28,619 nt of DNA from DAOTUL01 sp034437435 (GCA_964417785.1 CAYQJO010000028.1:1-28619); one strand, 5' to 3'; shown: positions 15,189 through 24,268, numbered from the stretch's first letter. Notes: generated by a model not told the origin, from the sequence alone. Program-made: numbers and translations.

Positions 15189-18100
15189 ATGCAGAACGAG
15201 GACACTATATCGACCCTGTTCCTGAGCTATGATGGGCAGCATGTAGCTCTTGCCGCCCGCCTGGGTGCCGATCTCAAGAGCGCTGGCTTTGATGTCTGGC
15301 AGGAGCAGTTCGACCGCAAGTCCGACGACAACACCGCCGACACCCTCAGCGAAAAGCTCCGGCAGTGTCTTGTTTTCATCCCTGTCATATCCCCATCATA
15401 TAAACATGATACCATCAAATGGCCGGACCTTGAGCGCATCACCGCTAACACCAGCACACACATTCTCGCGGCAACACTGCCCGGTGCCAACGTACCGGAT
15501 TGGGCCTACCAGACAGTCGATTTCGGCCACTGGCACAACACCATCCATTACGCGAACAGTCTGGAAAAGTTGACCACCCTGCTCAAAGTCCGCTTTCCAG
15601 CGACTATCGGTGGAGTACCGGATTCCGAGACCCGATATATTGCGCAAGTCCACGCCGAAGTCGAACGTTACCGGGCGTTTCTTTCGACCATCAGCGCCCG
15701 CGCAGCCTCCATGCCGACGGACAAAACTGCCATTTATCCCTACAGCATGTGGGGCCTCACTGGTATTTTCGAGTCCGATGATGGTGACCAGACCTACCAA
15801 CTTCAGGAGATTCTGAAGCAGTATCCGGCCTTTATATTGGTCGGCGACAACGGGTCAGGTAAGACAACCACGCTGTATCGAACGCTCCTGGAAATTCTGC
15901 GAGCGCACCTGAGTGACCGGGAAGAATTCCCATTACCCGTCCTGGTCAACCTGGGACTATGGTACGAAAACGTCAGCTTTGAAACGTTTCTGCACCAGCA
16001 CTGGCCCACAGAACTGGACAGCGATGTGTTGCTGATCCTGGACGGGCTGGATGAGATGGGCCAGCCAGCGCAGCACAAATTCGGATTGCTGGCTGATTGG
16101 CTCGTGGAGACACCACGGCGCGTCATCATTGCCACCGATCCCAACACATGGCCGGTGGACATCCTTGGTCTGCCACTGATTCATCTGCAACCGCTCAACA
16201 TATCGCGGGTACGGCAGTATGTCCTCAATCATGTCGAAAAAGACACCGCCGACCAACTGCTGGCGGTCATCTCACCTGATGGCGACACCATCGCTATGCC
16301 ATTGGCGCAAAACGCCCTGAATCTGGCAATCATGGTGGCCCAGATACAAACATCGCCCGTTTCGCGCCTACCGGATCATGAATCCCACCTGCTGGCATGG
16401 CTGGTGGAGCATCTATGGCAGACATTGGAAGACCGACCCGGTTACCGGCAGTGGTCGGAGGCGCACCAGCCCTTGTCGCAACTCGCGTTCACGCTGATTG
16501 ACGAAGAACAGGGCAGCTATGTCCCCTACCCCTACGCACAAGAAATTGTCGGCGACGATCTCATTCTTCAGGCTGCCCTGGATGTAGACATCCTGAATAT
16601 GCGCGGCGCGATGATCGGTTTCTCTCTGCGCAAAATCCGCGACTTCTGTGCCGCGTACTGGCTTCTGGAAGTCGAAGGCGTGTATACCCGACTCATGCAG
16701 GCTCAATTTGACGATTCCGGTAAACGTCTGCCCTGGAAGTGGGATCGGACTGTAATTTACAGCGCAGCCCTGACCGCAGACCCGGATACGGTGATCCGTG
16801 ACATGATGGATGTGAACCCTTACCTTGCAGTGGAGGCGCTTACCGGCGGCATCCGCGCCTCGGAAGCCACCCAGCATCAACTCGCACTGCGGTTCTTGCA
16901 GCACCCACAACCGACTGACCAGTTGTATCTATCACGCCTGATGGAGGTATTGCGCAGTCTGCCGGACCTGTCCCCACTGCTGGAACAACTCTACAACATT
17001 GCCCGCGAGCAAGACGAAGAGGTGACCATGTCCATCGGAAAACTGGGAGGCGACACCATCCGGTTCCTGACCAGCATCCTGCGCGGGGATCGCAAAGATC
17101 GACGCCGTTCGATGGCAGCCTGGGCGCTTGGGGAACTTCAGGAACCCACCGCAGTACCGGGACTAATCGAAGCACTCAACGATCAGAATGCCAGGGTACG
17201 GCAGGAAGCAGTACATGCGCTTGAACGCATTGGTCCACCCACCATTCCGCGCTTGCTCCGCTCTTTGCAGAACAACGACCCCAACATGCGGGCTGGTGCC
17301 ATTCAGGTCCTACGACGTATGGCGACTCCGGCAACCGTACCGGATCTGGTAGCCTGCCTGCCCGATGATCGCTGGCCGGAATACTACGATGCACGCATCT
17401 GCGATCTGGCCGCCGTTGCGCTGGAAAACATCGGCACCGATGAAGCACTTCAAGCTGTGGACGAGTGGCGCAGCCAGCATGCGGATAATCAGCTTGTCCG
17501 CACTGGCGAACATCCAGCAGCCAGCGACGACCGCCCAATTGAACAACTGGAGCAATATCTCAAAAGCGATCAATGGGAGACACGCCGTAGTGCGGTCGAA
17601 GCTCTGGGAGTATCCGGCAAGACTGAGGCCATTCCCTTGATCTTACAGGCCCTTGAAGATGAGGAAAATCTGGTCCGGTGGAAAGCGCTACGAGCGCTGA
17701 GCAACTTTGACGGCCCGCCCGTCATAGAGGGCTTGATCCGCGCCCTACATGATCCGGACCACCTGACAGCAGATGCCGCAGCCACCGAATTGAGCCGCAT
17801 CGGTGAACCTGCCGTCTCAGCATTGATTGCGGCGCTCTCCGATGAGAACGTCAATGTACGCGGCAATGCAGCGGAGGCACTGGGTCGCATCGGCAGTGAA
17901 GACGCCATCCCCTACTTAGTCGATCTCCTGGAAGACACTGAAGTCCCGCAGCGCGAGACTCAGCGCATCTGCGATATTGCCGCCAATGCCCTGCGTTCAA
18001 TCGGCACGGAACAGGCCAACATGGCACTGAGACGATGGTATCAGACCAGCCCCGACGCTCAGCAAAACAGTATCAGGTCACTCCTGGACCTGGACAGCCT

Positions 18101-18875
18101 TACTGAAACCGACGAAGCCAGCCATCATGCAGCCTTGATCGCGTTTCTGGATACCTTACAGGAAGACGACTGGAAAGAACGTCATCAGGCGGCCAAAGCG
18201 CTGCGTACCTACGCCAGAGACACCCTGAAAGGGACCGATGACAAAGCTGCCATCAGTGAACTGGCAGAAGCCCTGAATAACGACGAAGCCATGGTGCGCT
18301 GGACCGCCACAGAAGCATTGGCATGGACAGGTGACAAAGACGCAGTACCAGCGCTGCTCAAACGGCTTACCGATAGCAACTGGACCGTGCGCATCGCTGC
18401 TGTCCGGGCGCTGGTCGAACTGAGCAATCAAGATGCGGTTCCGGGCCTGGTCGAAGCTCTGAAAGATACCCACCAGCTTGTGCGTGAAGCGGTAGCCGAG
18501 GCGCTCGGTCAGCTAAATGTACACAATACCCGTGCAATCTCAGAGTTGGTCAATATTATGCACGCGGACCCGGACGAATTCGTCCGCCGGGCCGCTACCG
18601 AGGCATTAGGTAAAATTGGTGATAGCGAACTTACTGAGGAATTGGTAAATTTATTGGAATATGAGCAGAATTATTACGTTCGATGGGCAGCGGTAGAAGC
18701 ATTAGGACAAATCGGGTCTGCCACTTCTGTACCCGCCCTCATCGAAGCGTTATCGGATACCACTCAACCGGGTTGGGCCGAACAACGAATCTGCGATGTT
18801 GCTGCAAGTGCGTTAGGTTCGATAGGCACAGAAGAAGCCAGGACCGCGCTTAGCCAATGGCGTGATCGAAATTAA
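15189..18875 (+). CDS. TIR - NACHT-like STAND NTPase - HEAT repeat protein (putative anti-phage sensor/effector)
   Basis: The 1228-residue protein has three parts. Residues 8 to about 135 are a TIR domain (FLSYDGQH ... FIPVISPSY); W78 and E82 in KWPDLE match the position of the NADase glutamate. Residues about 185-480 are a NACHT-like P-loop NTPase: Walker A GDNGSGKTT (219-227) and Walker B LLILDGLDEM (281-290), with the NACHT-type DGLDE. The usual sensor TSR is replaced by ATDPNTW (315-321). A helical/winged region follows, then HEAT repeats from about 615 to the end, the probable ligand-sensing surface. In characterised bacterial TIR-STAND proteins, sensing triggers oligomerisation and NAD+ cleavage. 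That role is inferred here. The gene follows an AT-rich leader and precedes a second TIR gene by 24 bases. GC content drops near its 3' end. Confidence 0.85.
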   Translation: MQNEDTISTLFLSYDGQHVALAARLGADLKSAGFDVWQEQFDRKSDDNTADTLSEKLRQCLVFIPVISPSYKHDTIKWPDLERITANTSTHILAATLPGANVPDWAYQTVDFGHWHNTIHYANSLEKLTTLLKVRFPATIGGVPDSETRYIAQVHAEVERYRAFLSTISARAASMPTDKTAIYPYSMWGLTGIFESDDGDQTYQLQEILKQYPAFILVGDNGSGKTTTLYRTLLEILRAHLSDREEFPLPVLVNLGLWYENVSFETFLHQHWPTELDSDVLLILDGLDEMGQPAQHKFGLLADWLVETPRRVIIATDPNTWPVDILGLPLIHLQPLNISRVRQYVLNHVEKDTADQLLAVISPDGDTIAMPLAQNALNLAIMVAQIQTSPVSRLPDHESHLLAWLVEHLWQTLEDRPGYRQWSEAHQPLSQLAFTLIDEEQGSYVPYPYAQEIVGDDLILQAALDVDILNMRGAMIGFSLRKIRDFCAAYWLLEVEGVYTRLMQAQFDDSGKRLPWKWDRTVIYSAALTADPDTVIRDMMDVNPYLAVEALTGGIRASEATQHQLALRFLQHPQPTDQLYLSRLMEVLRSLPDLSPLLEQLYNIAREQDEEVTMSIGKLGGDTIRFLTSILRGDRKDRRRSMAAWALGELQEPTAVPGLIEALNDQNARVRQEAVHALERIGPPTIPRLLRSLQNNDPNMRAGAIQVLRRMATPATVPDLVACLPDDRWPEYYDARICDLAAVALENIGTDEALQAVDEWRSQHADNQLVRTGEHPAASDDRPIEQLEQYLKSDQWETRRSAVEALGVSGKTEAIPLILQALEDEENLVRWKALRALSNFDGPPVIEGLIRALHDPDHLTADAAATELSRIGEPAVSALIAALSDENVNVRGNAAEALGRIGSEDAIPYLVDLLEDTEVPQRETQRICDIAANALRSIGTEQANMALRRWYQTSPDAQQNSIRSLLDLDSLTETDEASHHAALIAFLDTLQEDDWKERHQAAKALRTYARDTLKGTDDKAAISELAEALNNDEAMVRWTATEALAWTGDKDAVPALLKRLTDSNWTVRIAAVRALVELSNQDAVPGLVEALKDTHQLVREAVAEALGQLNVHNTRAISELVNIMHADPDEFVRRAATEALGKIGDSELTEELVNLLEYEQNYYVRWAAVEALGQIGSATSVPALIEALSDTTQPGWAEQRICDVAASALGSIGTEEARTALSQWRDRN
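17100..18872 (+). repeat. HEAT-repeat array with three recurring block-end caps
   Basis: Encoded residues about 638-1228 form tandem HEAT repeats of about 30 residues (units such as VRQEAVHALERIG, VRGNAAEALGRIG, VRRAATEALGKIG, VRWAAVEALGQIG). Three blocks each finish with the same cap, of pattern R-I-C-D-x-A-A-x-A-L-x-x-I-G-T-[DE]: ICD falls at residues 737, 927 and 1201 (DNA 17397, 17967, 18789). Block lengths between caps are 190 and 274 residues, pointing to segmental duplication and later expansion. Confidence 0.85.
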
Positions 18876-18899
18876 AGGTAGTTGACAGGGACACTGACA

Positions 18900-20450
18900 A
18901 TGCGACTATTCATTAGCTACGCCCGTGTAGATAAGCCTTATTGCGTTCAGATCGCCGAGACCCTGGATGCCCACGAAATCTGGTATGACCAGAGATTGTA
19001 TGCGGGGCAGCAATGGTGGGATGAGATCAAACGCCGTCTGGATTGGTGTGAAGGCTTTGTCTATCTTCTTTCGCCAGACTCTGTTGCATCTGAGTACTGC
19101 CAGAAAGAATTCTTGATGGCGCTCAAGGCCAAGCGGGCTATCTTCCCAGTCGTCATCCACGAAGACACGCCGATCCCGGACGAAATCCGCCACATCCATT
19201 ACGCCGATCTGAGCAACGGTCTGACACCGGCTGCGGTGAAAACCCTGCTAAACTCAATCCACGTCGCTGAACTGAGTCAGCGCGAACATGAGTATCCGGC
19301 GCAGCCGTCCGTTACCCGGCATGAGATCGTAGAAGAACTCGAACAGACGACCAATCTCACAACCGTCATCGAGCGCGTTGCCGAAGCGATGGAAGCCGGT
19401 AACTTCGATGCTGCCGTCTATGTGCTGAATCAGGCACTCGCCTCCAACGAACAATCGCGTTTCATTGATCTGGGCTATCTGCGTGAAGAAGCCGAGAACG
19501 CGCTGGAACGTCAGACTTATGAGCGCGAGGCAGAGCGCGAATACCGGCCTATCGCGGAACTGGCGAAACGTCGGGCGACACGCCGGGCGGGCTGTCGTGC
19601 ATTCCAGGAGTTTCGCCAGGACTATCCCTACTACGATCCCGATCAACTGGCCCGTTACTGCGAGTCTGCTGAGGCTATGCCGTCATCGCTAAGCCAATTC
19701 ACACTGTCGCTGCTGGAATGGTGCGAAGTACCTGGCGGCATGCTGTCACTGCCAGTCGTCAACGCACCCAACAGCAACCACAACGGTCATGGCAACCATG
19801 TGGAGCAGCACGAGATGGAATACATCGAAAAGTTCTATATGAGCAAGTATCCCATCACCAATGCACAGTTCCAGCGGTTCCTGGATGCCCCCGATGGCTA
19901 TACCAACATGCAATGGTGGGAATACGCTCCTGATGCCTACCAGTGGCGCAAAGAGATCGAAGGTCCCACGCCCAGCCGTTTTCACGGGGACGACCGTCCG
20001 CGTGAAAATGTAACGTGGTACGAGGCGATGGCATTCTGTAAGTGGCTGAGCGCCCGCACCAATATGACCATTACCCTGCCAACCGACAAACAGTGGCAGC
20101 GGGCCGCCAGAGGTAATGACAACCGGCTGTATCCGTGGGGCAACACCTTCAATGTTTCCCTGGCGAACACCGCCGAGAGCAAAATCCGCAAGACCACGCC
20201 CGTTACCAACTATCTCAATGCCACCAGCCCCTTTGGAATCTGCGATCTTGCTGGAAATATCTGGGAGTGGTGCCTGCACACCGGAACCCGCGATCCAAAA
20301 AACCGTGAAGGTGAAGGTGTCCGTGCAATATTTGGCGGATCGTTCATCAGTGATGCCCGCCGCGCACAGACGACCTTCCATTTCAATCTGAACCCGGAAT
20401 ACTGCTTCGCCACCATTGGCTTCCGGGTAATTGCTGAAGCGCTGTATTAA
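18900..20450 (+). CDS. TIR domain - FGE-sulfatase-like (C-type-lectin-fold) protein
   Basis: The 516-residue protein starts with a TIR domain (1 to about 120): MRLFISYARVDKPYC, LLSPDSVASEYCQKE with E70 at the NADase position. Residues about 140-260 are a charged helical linker. Residues 273-513 are an FGE-sulfatase/SUMF1-like domain: WCEVPGGM, KYPITNAQF, LPTDKQWQRAARG, YPWG, DLAGNIWEWC, FGGSF and a closing GFRV. The cysteine pair that FGE uses for catalysis (after the GGS motif) is missing, so this is more likely a binding module. ATG 18900 is chosen over TTG 18882 because AGGGA is about 10 bases upstream and the TIR strand starts there. It probably shares a transcript with the preceding TIR gene. 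Its stop overlaps the convergent ABC gene by 4 bases. Confidence 0.88.
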   Translation: MRLFISYARVDKPYCVQIAETLDAHEIWYDQRLYAGQQWWDEIKRRLDWCEGFVYLLSPDSVASEYCQKEFLMALKAKRAIFPVVIHEDTPIPDEIRHIHYADLSNGLTPAAVKTLLNSIHVAELSQREHEYPAQPSVTRHEIVEELEQTTNLTTVIERVAEAMEAGNFDAAVYVLNQALASNEQSRFIDLGYLREEAENALERQTYEREAEREYRPIAELAKRRATRRAGCRAFQEFRQDYPYYDPDQLARYCESAEAMPSSLSQFTLSLLEWCEVPGGMLSLPVVNAPNSNHNGHGNHVEQHEMEYIEKFYMSKYPITNAQFQRFLDAPDGYTNMQWWEYAPDAYQWRKEIEGPTPSRFHGDDRPRENVTWYEAMAFCKWLSARTNMTITLPTDKQWQRAARGNDNRLYPWGNTFNVSLANTAESKIRKTTPVTNYLNATSPFGICDLAGNIWEWCLHTGTRDPKNREGEGVRAIFGGSFISDARRAQTTFHFNLNPEYCFATIGFRVIAEALY

Positions 20451-22282
20451 GAGAGCGTATACAGACTACGATAGACACCATCCTGTGCGAGCAGTTCGGT
20501 GTGTGTCCCGCGCTCAACAATTTCACCGTGATCCATCACGACGATCAGGTCAGATGACACAATCGTACTCAAACGATGGGCAATCACAAAGCTGGTTCGA
20601 CCTTCCAGCAGGCGTTCCAGCGCCGCCTGGATGATTTTCTCTGTCTGGGTATCAATATTGCTGGTCGCTTCATCCAGGATCAAAATTCGCGGATCAGCCA
20701 GCAGCGCACGGGCGAACGACAATAACTGCTTCTGTCCTGCTGAGAGAACCGTTCCCCCTTCACGGACTTCTGTCTGGTATCCGTCCTCCAATTCCATAAT
20801 GAAGCCGTGAGCGCCAACGGCTTTGGCAGCCTCGATAACCTCTTCATCAGATGCTCCCAGCCGGCCATAGCGGATGTTCTCCATTACCGACCCCGAAAAC
20901 AGATAGGGTTCCTGTAATACCACGCCGACCTGGCTGCGTAGACTGTCCTGGGTGACGTCAGCAACATTATAACCATCCACCTGCACCACGCCTTCATTCA
21001 CATCGTAAAAACGTGTGATGAGTTTGACCATCGTACTCTTACCCGATCCAGTATGACCCACGAAAGCTACCCGCTGTCCCGGTTGTACATCCAGAAAGAT
21101 GTCGCGCAGCACATCACCATCAGTCTCTTCATAACGGAAACGCACATTGTCAAACCGTACATGCCCCTCGATCCGGGGTAACTGTGCTGCACCCTGTTTA
21201 TCGACCACCTCAACCGGCGTATCTAACAGTGCGAAAATCTTGGCACCCGCAGCCATCACCGCCTGGAAGATATTATAGCGTTGGGCCAGCATCCGGATGG
21301 GGAAGAAAAACTGGCCGATGTACAGAACGAACGTCAGCAGAGTGAAGATCGATAGCTCCTGCCGCAGCACCAGCGTACCGCCAACGTAGATCAGCGCACC
21401 GGTCGCCACACCGTTAATCAACTCGATGGTCGGAAAGAACAAACCCGCCACCAACGATGCCCGCACACTTGATTCGCGATGGTCCATATCAATCTGGTTG
21501 ATAAAGCGGTCATAATTGTACGCCTGCCGGTCGAATGCCTGCGTAACCCGCACACCGTTGAACGCTTCTGAAAGCTCAGCGTTGACCTTTGAGTTGGTCT
21601 CGCGCACACGCAAATAGGTCTTGCGAGCGTAGATGCGCCAGATATTGGCGATGAAACCCAGCACCACCATCACCGCCAGCGCCACCGAGGTTAACGGCAG
21701 ATTGATCAACATCATGGAAACCACAATACCGATGAGGGTCAACAAATCGCGGAAACTTCCCACGACCGCAAATGTAATCGCTTCACGCAGCACACCCACA
21801 TCGCTGATAATACGTGCAATCAGGCGACCGGTTTCGTATTTCGAGAAAAACGAAATTGACAGACGGTTGATGTGTTCGTACAGATCGTTACGCATGGCCT
21901 GGATCGCGTGCTGACCGGCAATCGCCATCAAAATAATCTGCGAGCGAAAGCCAATCGCCCCCAATGCCTGCACAATCAGATAGAAGATAACGCCAACACC
22001 GACAATGGTCATATCGCCCTTACGGATACCCTCATCGACTGCATATCCCACCAGCGGTGGGCCAGTAATACTTGCGACCACGCTGAGGAGTGCGGCAAAC
22101 ATCGCGATGATGATATTGCGCGTATAGGGCGTCAGATAGCTTGCAAGACGTTTGGTGACATCCCAGTCGAAGCCGCGTGCATTCATCTCCTGATCTTCAT
22201 CCAGGTAGTCGAATGCGGTCTTCTTCTGCTTGTCATCTCCCGGTGTTTTGCCGTTAGCGGAATGTCCATTCTTGCTCATCAT
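20447..22282 (-). CDS. ABC exporter half-transporter, catalytically complete partner
   Basis: A 611-residue protein with an N-terminal six-helix type I exporter domain (about 55-340, after a polar 50-residue extension) and an ATPase domain: Walker A GHTGSGKST (409-417), signature LSAGQ (513-517), Walker B LILDE with E538, and H-loop H569 in FVIAHRL. The catalytic glutamate and histidine are both present, while the signature is altered (LSAGQ), as in one subunit of heterodimeric exporters such as TM287/288 or LmrCD. It overlaps the upstream half-transporter gene by ATGA (22279-22282) with AGGGGG before it. The likely role is export of lipids, peptides or drugs; substrate unknown. The second codon is also ATG (22279). 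Confidence 0.93.
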   Translation of the reverse strand: MMSKNGHSANGKTPGDDKQKKTAFDYLDEDQEMNARGFDWDVTKRLASYLTPYTRNIIIAMFAALLSVVASITGPPLVGYAVDEGIRKGDMTIVGVGVIFYLIVQALGAIGFRSQIILMAIAGQHAIQAMRNDLYEHINRLSISFFSKYETGRLIARIISDVGVLREAITFAVVGSFRDLLTLIGIVVSMMLINLPLTSVALAVMVVLGFIANIWRIYARKTYLRVRETNSKVNAELSEAFNGVRVTQAFDRQAYNYDRFINQIDMDHRESSVRASLVAGLFFPTIELINGVATGALIYVGGTLVLRQELSIFTLLTFVLYIGQFFFPIRMLAQRYNIFQAVMAAGAKIFALLDTPVEVVDKQGAAQLPRIEGHVRFDNVRFRYEETDGDVLRDIFLDVQPGQRVAFVGHTGSGKSTMVKLITRFYDVNEGVVQVDGYNVADVTQDSLRSQVGVVLQEPYLFSGSVMENIRYGRLGASDEEVIEAAKAVGAHGFIMELEDGYQTEVREGGTVLSAGQKQLLSFARALLADPRILILDEATSNIDTQTEKIIQAALERLLEGRTSFVIAHRLSTIVSSDLIVVMDHGEIVERGTHTELLAQDGVYRSLYTLS

Positions 22283-24198
22283 TTACCCCCTACCCGGTCG
22301 ATAATGGCGCGGAACTCGTCGGTCGCCAGACGCCGGTCAACTTCGGTCTCCGGTGGCTGGTAACCGAGGGCCGCCAGTTCAGCACGCACCCGCTCCTGGT
22401 CTTCCAATTGCAGATGGTAAACCTCAGCGTAGTAGCCATCCCGGTCCAGCAGGTCCTGGTGCTTACCACATTCGGTGATCCGACCATTCTGGATCACCAG
22501 AATTTGGTCGGCGTTCTGGATGCTATTGAGCCGCTGCGCAATAATGAATGTCGTCCGCCCGCGCATCAACCGATTGAGCGCGTCTTGAATCAGGGCCTCT
22601 GTCCGTGTATCAACACTGCTGGTAGAATCATCCAGAATCAAGACACTGGGATTCACCAGGAGCGCCCGTGCAATCGCCACACGCTGCTTCTGCCCACCAG
22701 AAAGGGTCACACCGCGCTCACCTACCAGAGTATCGAATCCATTGGAAAATTCCTGAATAAAATCGTAGGCATTGGCCGCTTTAGCGGCGGCGATGATCTC
22801 ATCTTCAGTGGCGTCAGGATCACCATAAGCGATGTTCTCGCGAATAGTTGCGGAAAATAGCAGTGACGATTGCAGCACCATACCAATTTGCTTGCGCAGG
22901 CTGCTCAGTTCCACGTCACGTACATCATGACCGTCAATGGTCACACTGCCAGATTTGACATCGTAGAATCGCGGAATCAGATTGACCAGACTACTCTTTC
23001 CCGCACCCGTTGGGCCGAGCAGTGCCACCACCTCACCAGGATGGGCCTCCAGGCTTACATCATGCAAGACCTCGATACCGTTATAGGCAAAATCCACATG
23101 GTCAAAACGGACATAACCGCGTGTGCGGTTCAGCACTCTGGCATCCGGTTTGCTCTTGATGTCCATCGGTGCATCCAGGATTTCAAAAACACGTCCAGCA
23201 CTGCTGACCGCTTGCGTAATCAGGAGGATCACAAAACCGAGGAAGCGGATCGGTTGGGACAGCAGCAACACATAAGCATTGAAAGCCACGATCATACCGA
23301 CCGTCACACCGCCGAAATCATTCTGCTCCATCAACCCACCGAAAAACAAAACCAGCGCCGTCGAAAACGAGATGATAAACGCACTCAGTGGTAGATAGCT
23401 GGCCCAATTGGTGATCAGATCAACCCGTTCATGATACAGGTGTTCGTTGTCCTCACTGAACTTCTGTATCTCGTAATCCTCGCGGCTAAAGGCCCGGACC
23501 ACTTCGGCACCAACGGAATTTTCCTGAATGTGGTTGCCGAGCCGCTGCATTCGCTCCATGATCTTCTTCCATTTTGGACCGATTCGCAGTGCGAAGGACC
23601 GCGAGAAGAACGCCAGCGGAATCAGGGGAAGGATCGCCAGGACAGCCAGCACGGGGCTGCTTAACAACATCACCGCCGAGATGCCAATCGTTAGCATCAG
23701 GGTGTTCAGGCCATCAATCAGACCAAACGCGAAAAACCGCTGAATCTCGTCCACATCGCTGATAGATCGGGTGATGATCGTCCCCGTCTCCGCCTTATCA
23801 TGATATGAAAACGGTAGATTCTGCACATGGTTGTAGACTTCGTTGCGAATATCGTAAGCTGCATAATGAGACAAACGCTCACCAAAATAGCGGAACATAA
23901 ACCCGGTTACGCCGCGCAGCACACCCAACCCGACCACAAGCAGACCTGCCGCGATCATAAAGTCCGCGTTACCGTACTCAAAACCAATGTCTTCAATGTA
24001 CTCGGCCATCACCATCGGGGTCGCATCCAACAAAGGATACCTCCCGATAATGCCAGTATCGATCACGACCTCAAGAATTTTAGGAATCGTGATTATCAGA
24101 ATATTGCTGCCGACCAATCCGACTACAGCCACCATTGCCAGCAGCCAGTATGGTCGCATATACTTCATCATCCTTAGCCAAATGGCTAAACCGCTCAT
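22279..24198 (-). CDS. ABC exporter half-transporter with degenerate ATPase site
   Basis: A 639-residue type I exporter half: membrane domain about 15-335, then Walker A GPTGAGKSS (395-403), canonical signature LSGGQ (499-503), Walker B LILDD with Asp524 replacing the catalytic Glu, and IIAQRL with Gln555 replacing the H-loop His. These substitutions make its own ATP site degenerate, while its LSGGQ completes the active site of the partner encoded immediately downstream. ATG 24198 (MSGLAIWL) is preferred to ATG 24237 because GGAG precedes it and the longer start would coincide with the predicted transcription start. It is the first gene of the two-gene unit. Homologues are often annotated as multidrug or lipid exporters. 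Confidence 0.93.
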   Translation of the reverse strand: MSGLAIWLRMMKYMRPYWLLAMVAVVGLVGSNILIITIPKILEVVIDTGIIGRYPLLDATPMVMAEYIEDIGFEYGNADFMIAAGLLVVGLGVLRGVTGFMFRYFGERLSHYAAYDIRNEVYNHVQNLPFSYHDKAETGTIITRSISDVDEIQRFFAFGLIDGLNTLMLTIGISAVMLLSSPVLAVLAILPLIPLAFFSRSFALRIGPKWKKIMERMQRLGNHIQENSVGAEVVRAFSREDYEIQKFSEDNEHLYHERVDLITNWASYLPLSAFIISFSTALVLFFGGLMEQNDFGGVTVGMIVAFNAYVLLLSQPIRFLGFVILLITQAVSSAGRVFEILDAPMDIKSKPDARVLNRTRGYVRFDHVDFAYNGIEVLHDVSLEAHPGEVVALLGPTGAGKSSLVNLIPRFYDVKSGSVTIDGHDVRDVELSSLRKQIGMVLQSSLLFSATIRENIAYGDPDATEDEIIAAAKAANAYDFIQEFSNGFDTLVGERGVTLSGGQKQRVAIARALLVNPSVLILDDSTSSVDTRTEALIQDALNRLMRGRTTFIIAQRLNSIQNADQILVIQNGRITECGKHQDLLDRDGYYAEVYHLQLEDQERVRAELAALGYQPPETEVDRRLATDEFRAIIDRVGGK

Positions 24199-24240
24199 GC
24201 TGTCGCTCCGTCGTTCTGTTAGAGACGCACAAGCCATACT

Positions 24241-24268
24241 ACAATAAAGACGAAGTGATGGATACCAA
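24241..24268 (-). promoter_or_regulatory. Possible promoter of the ABC exporter operon
   Basis: On the minus strand, TTGGTA (24268-24263) and TATTGT (24246-24241) are separated by 16 bases, each matching 4 of 6 consensus bases. Transcription would start near 24235 and leave about 37 bases before ATG 24198. The spacer 24199-24312 contains no gene and no convincing terminator for the upstream oxidoreductase gene. Confidence 0.3.

Noticed and set aside
18900..20450. Diversity-generating retroelement target, because of the C-type-lectin-like fold
   Set aside because: No reverse transcriptase, accessory gene or template repeat is visible nearby, and the C-terminal codons show no adenine-rich variable repeat pattern.
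18900..20450. Active formylglycine-generating enzyme
   Set aside because: The catalytic Cys pair after the GGS motif is absent and no sulfatase gene is in the window.
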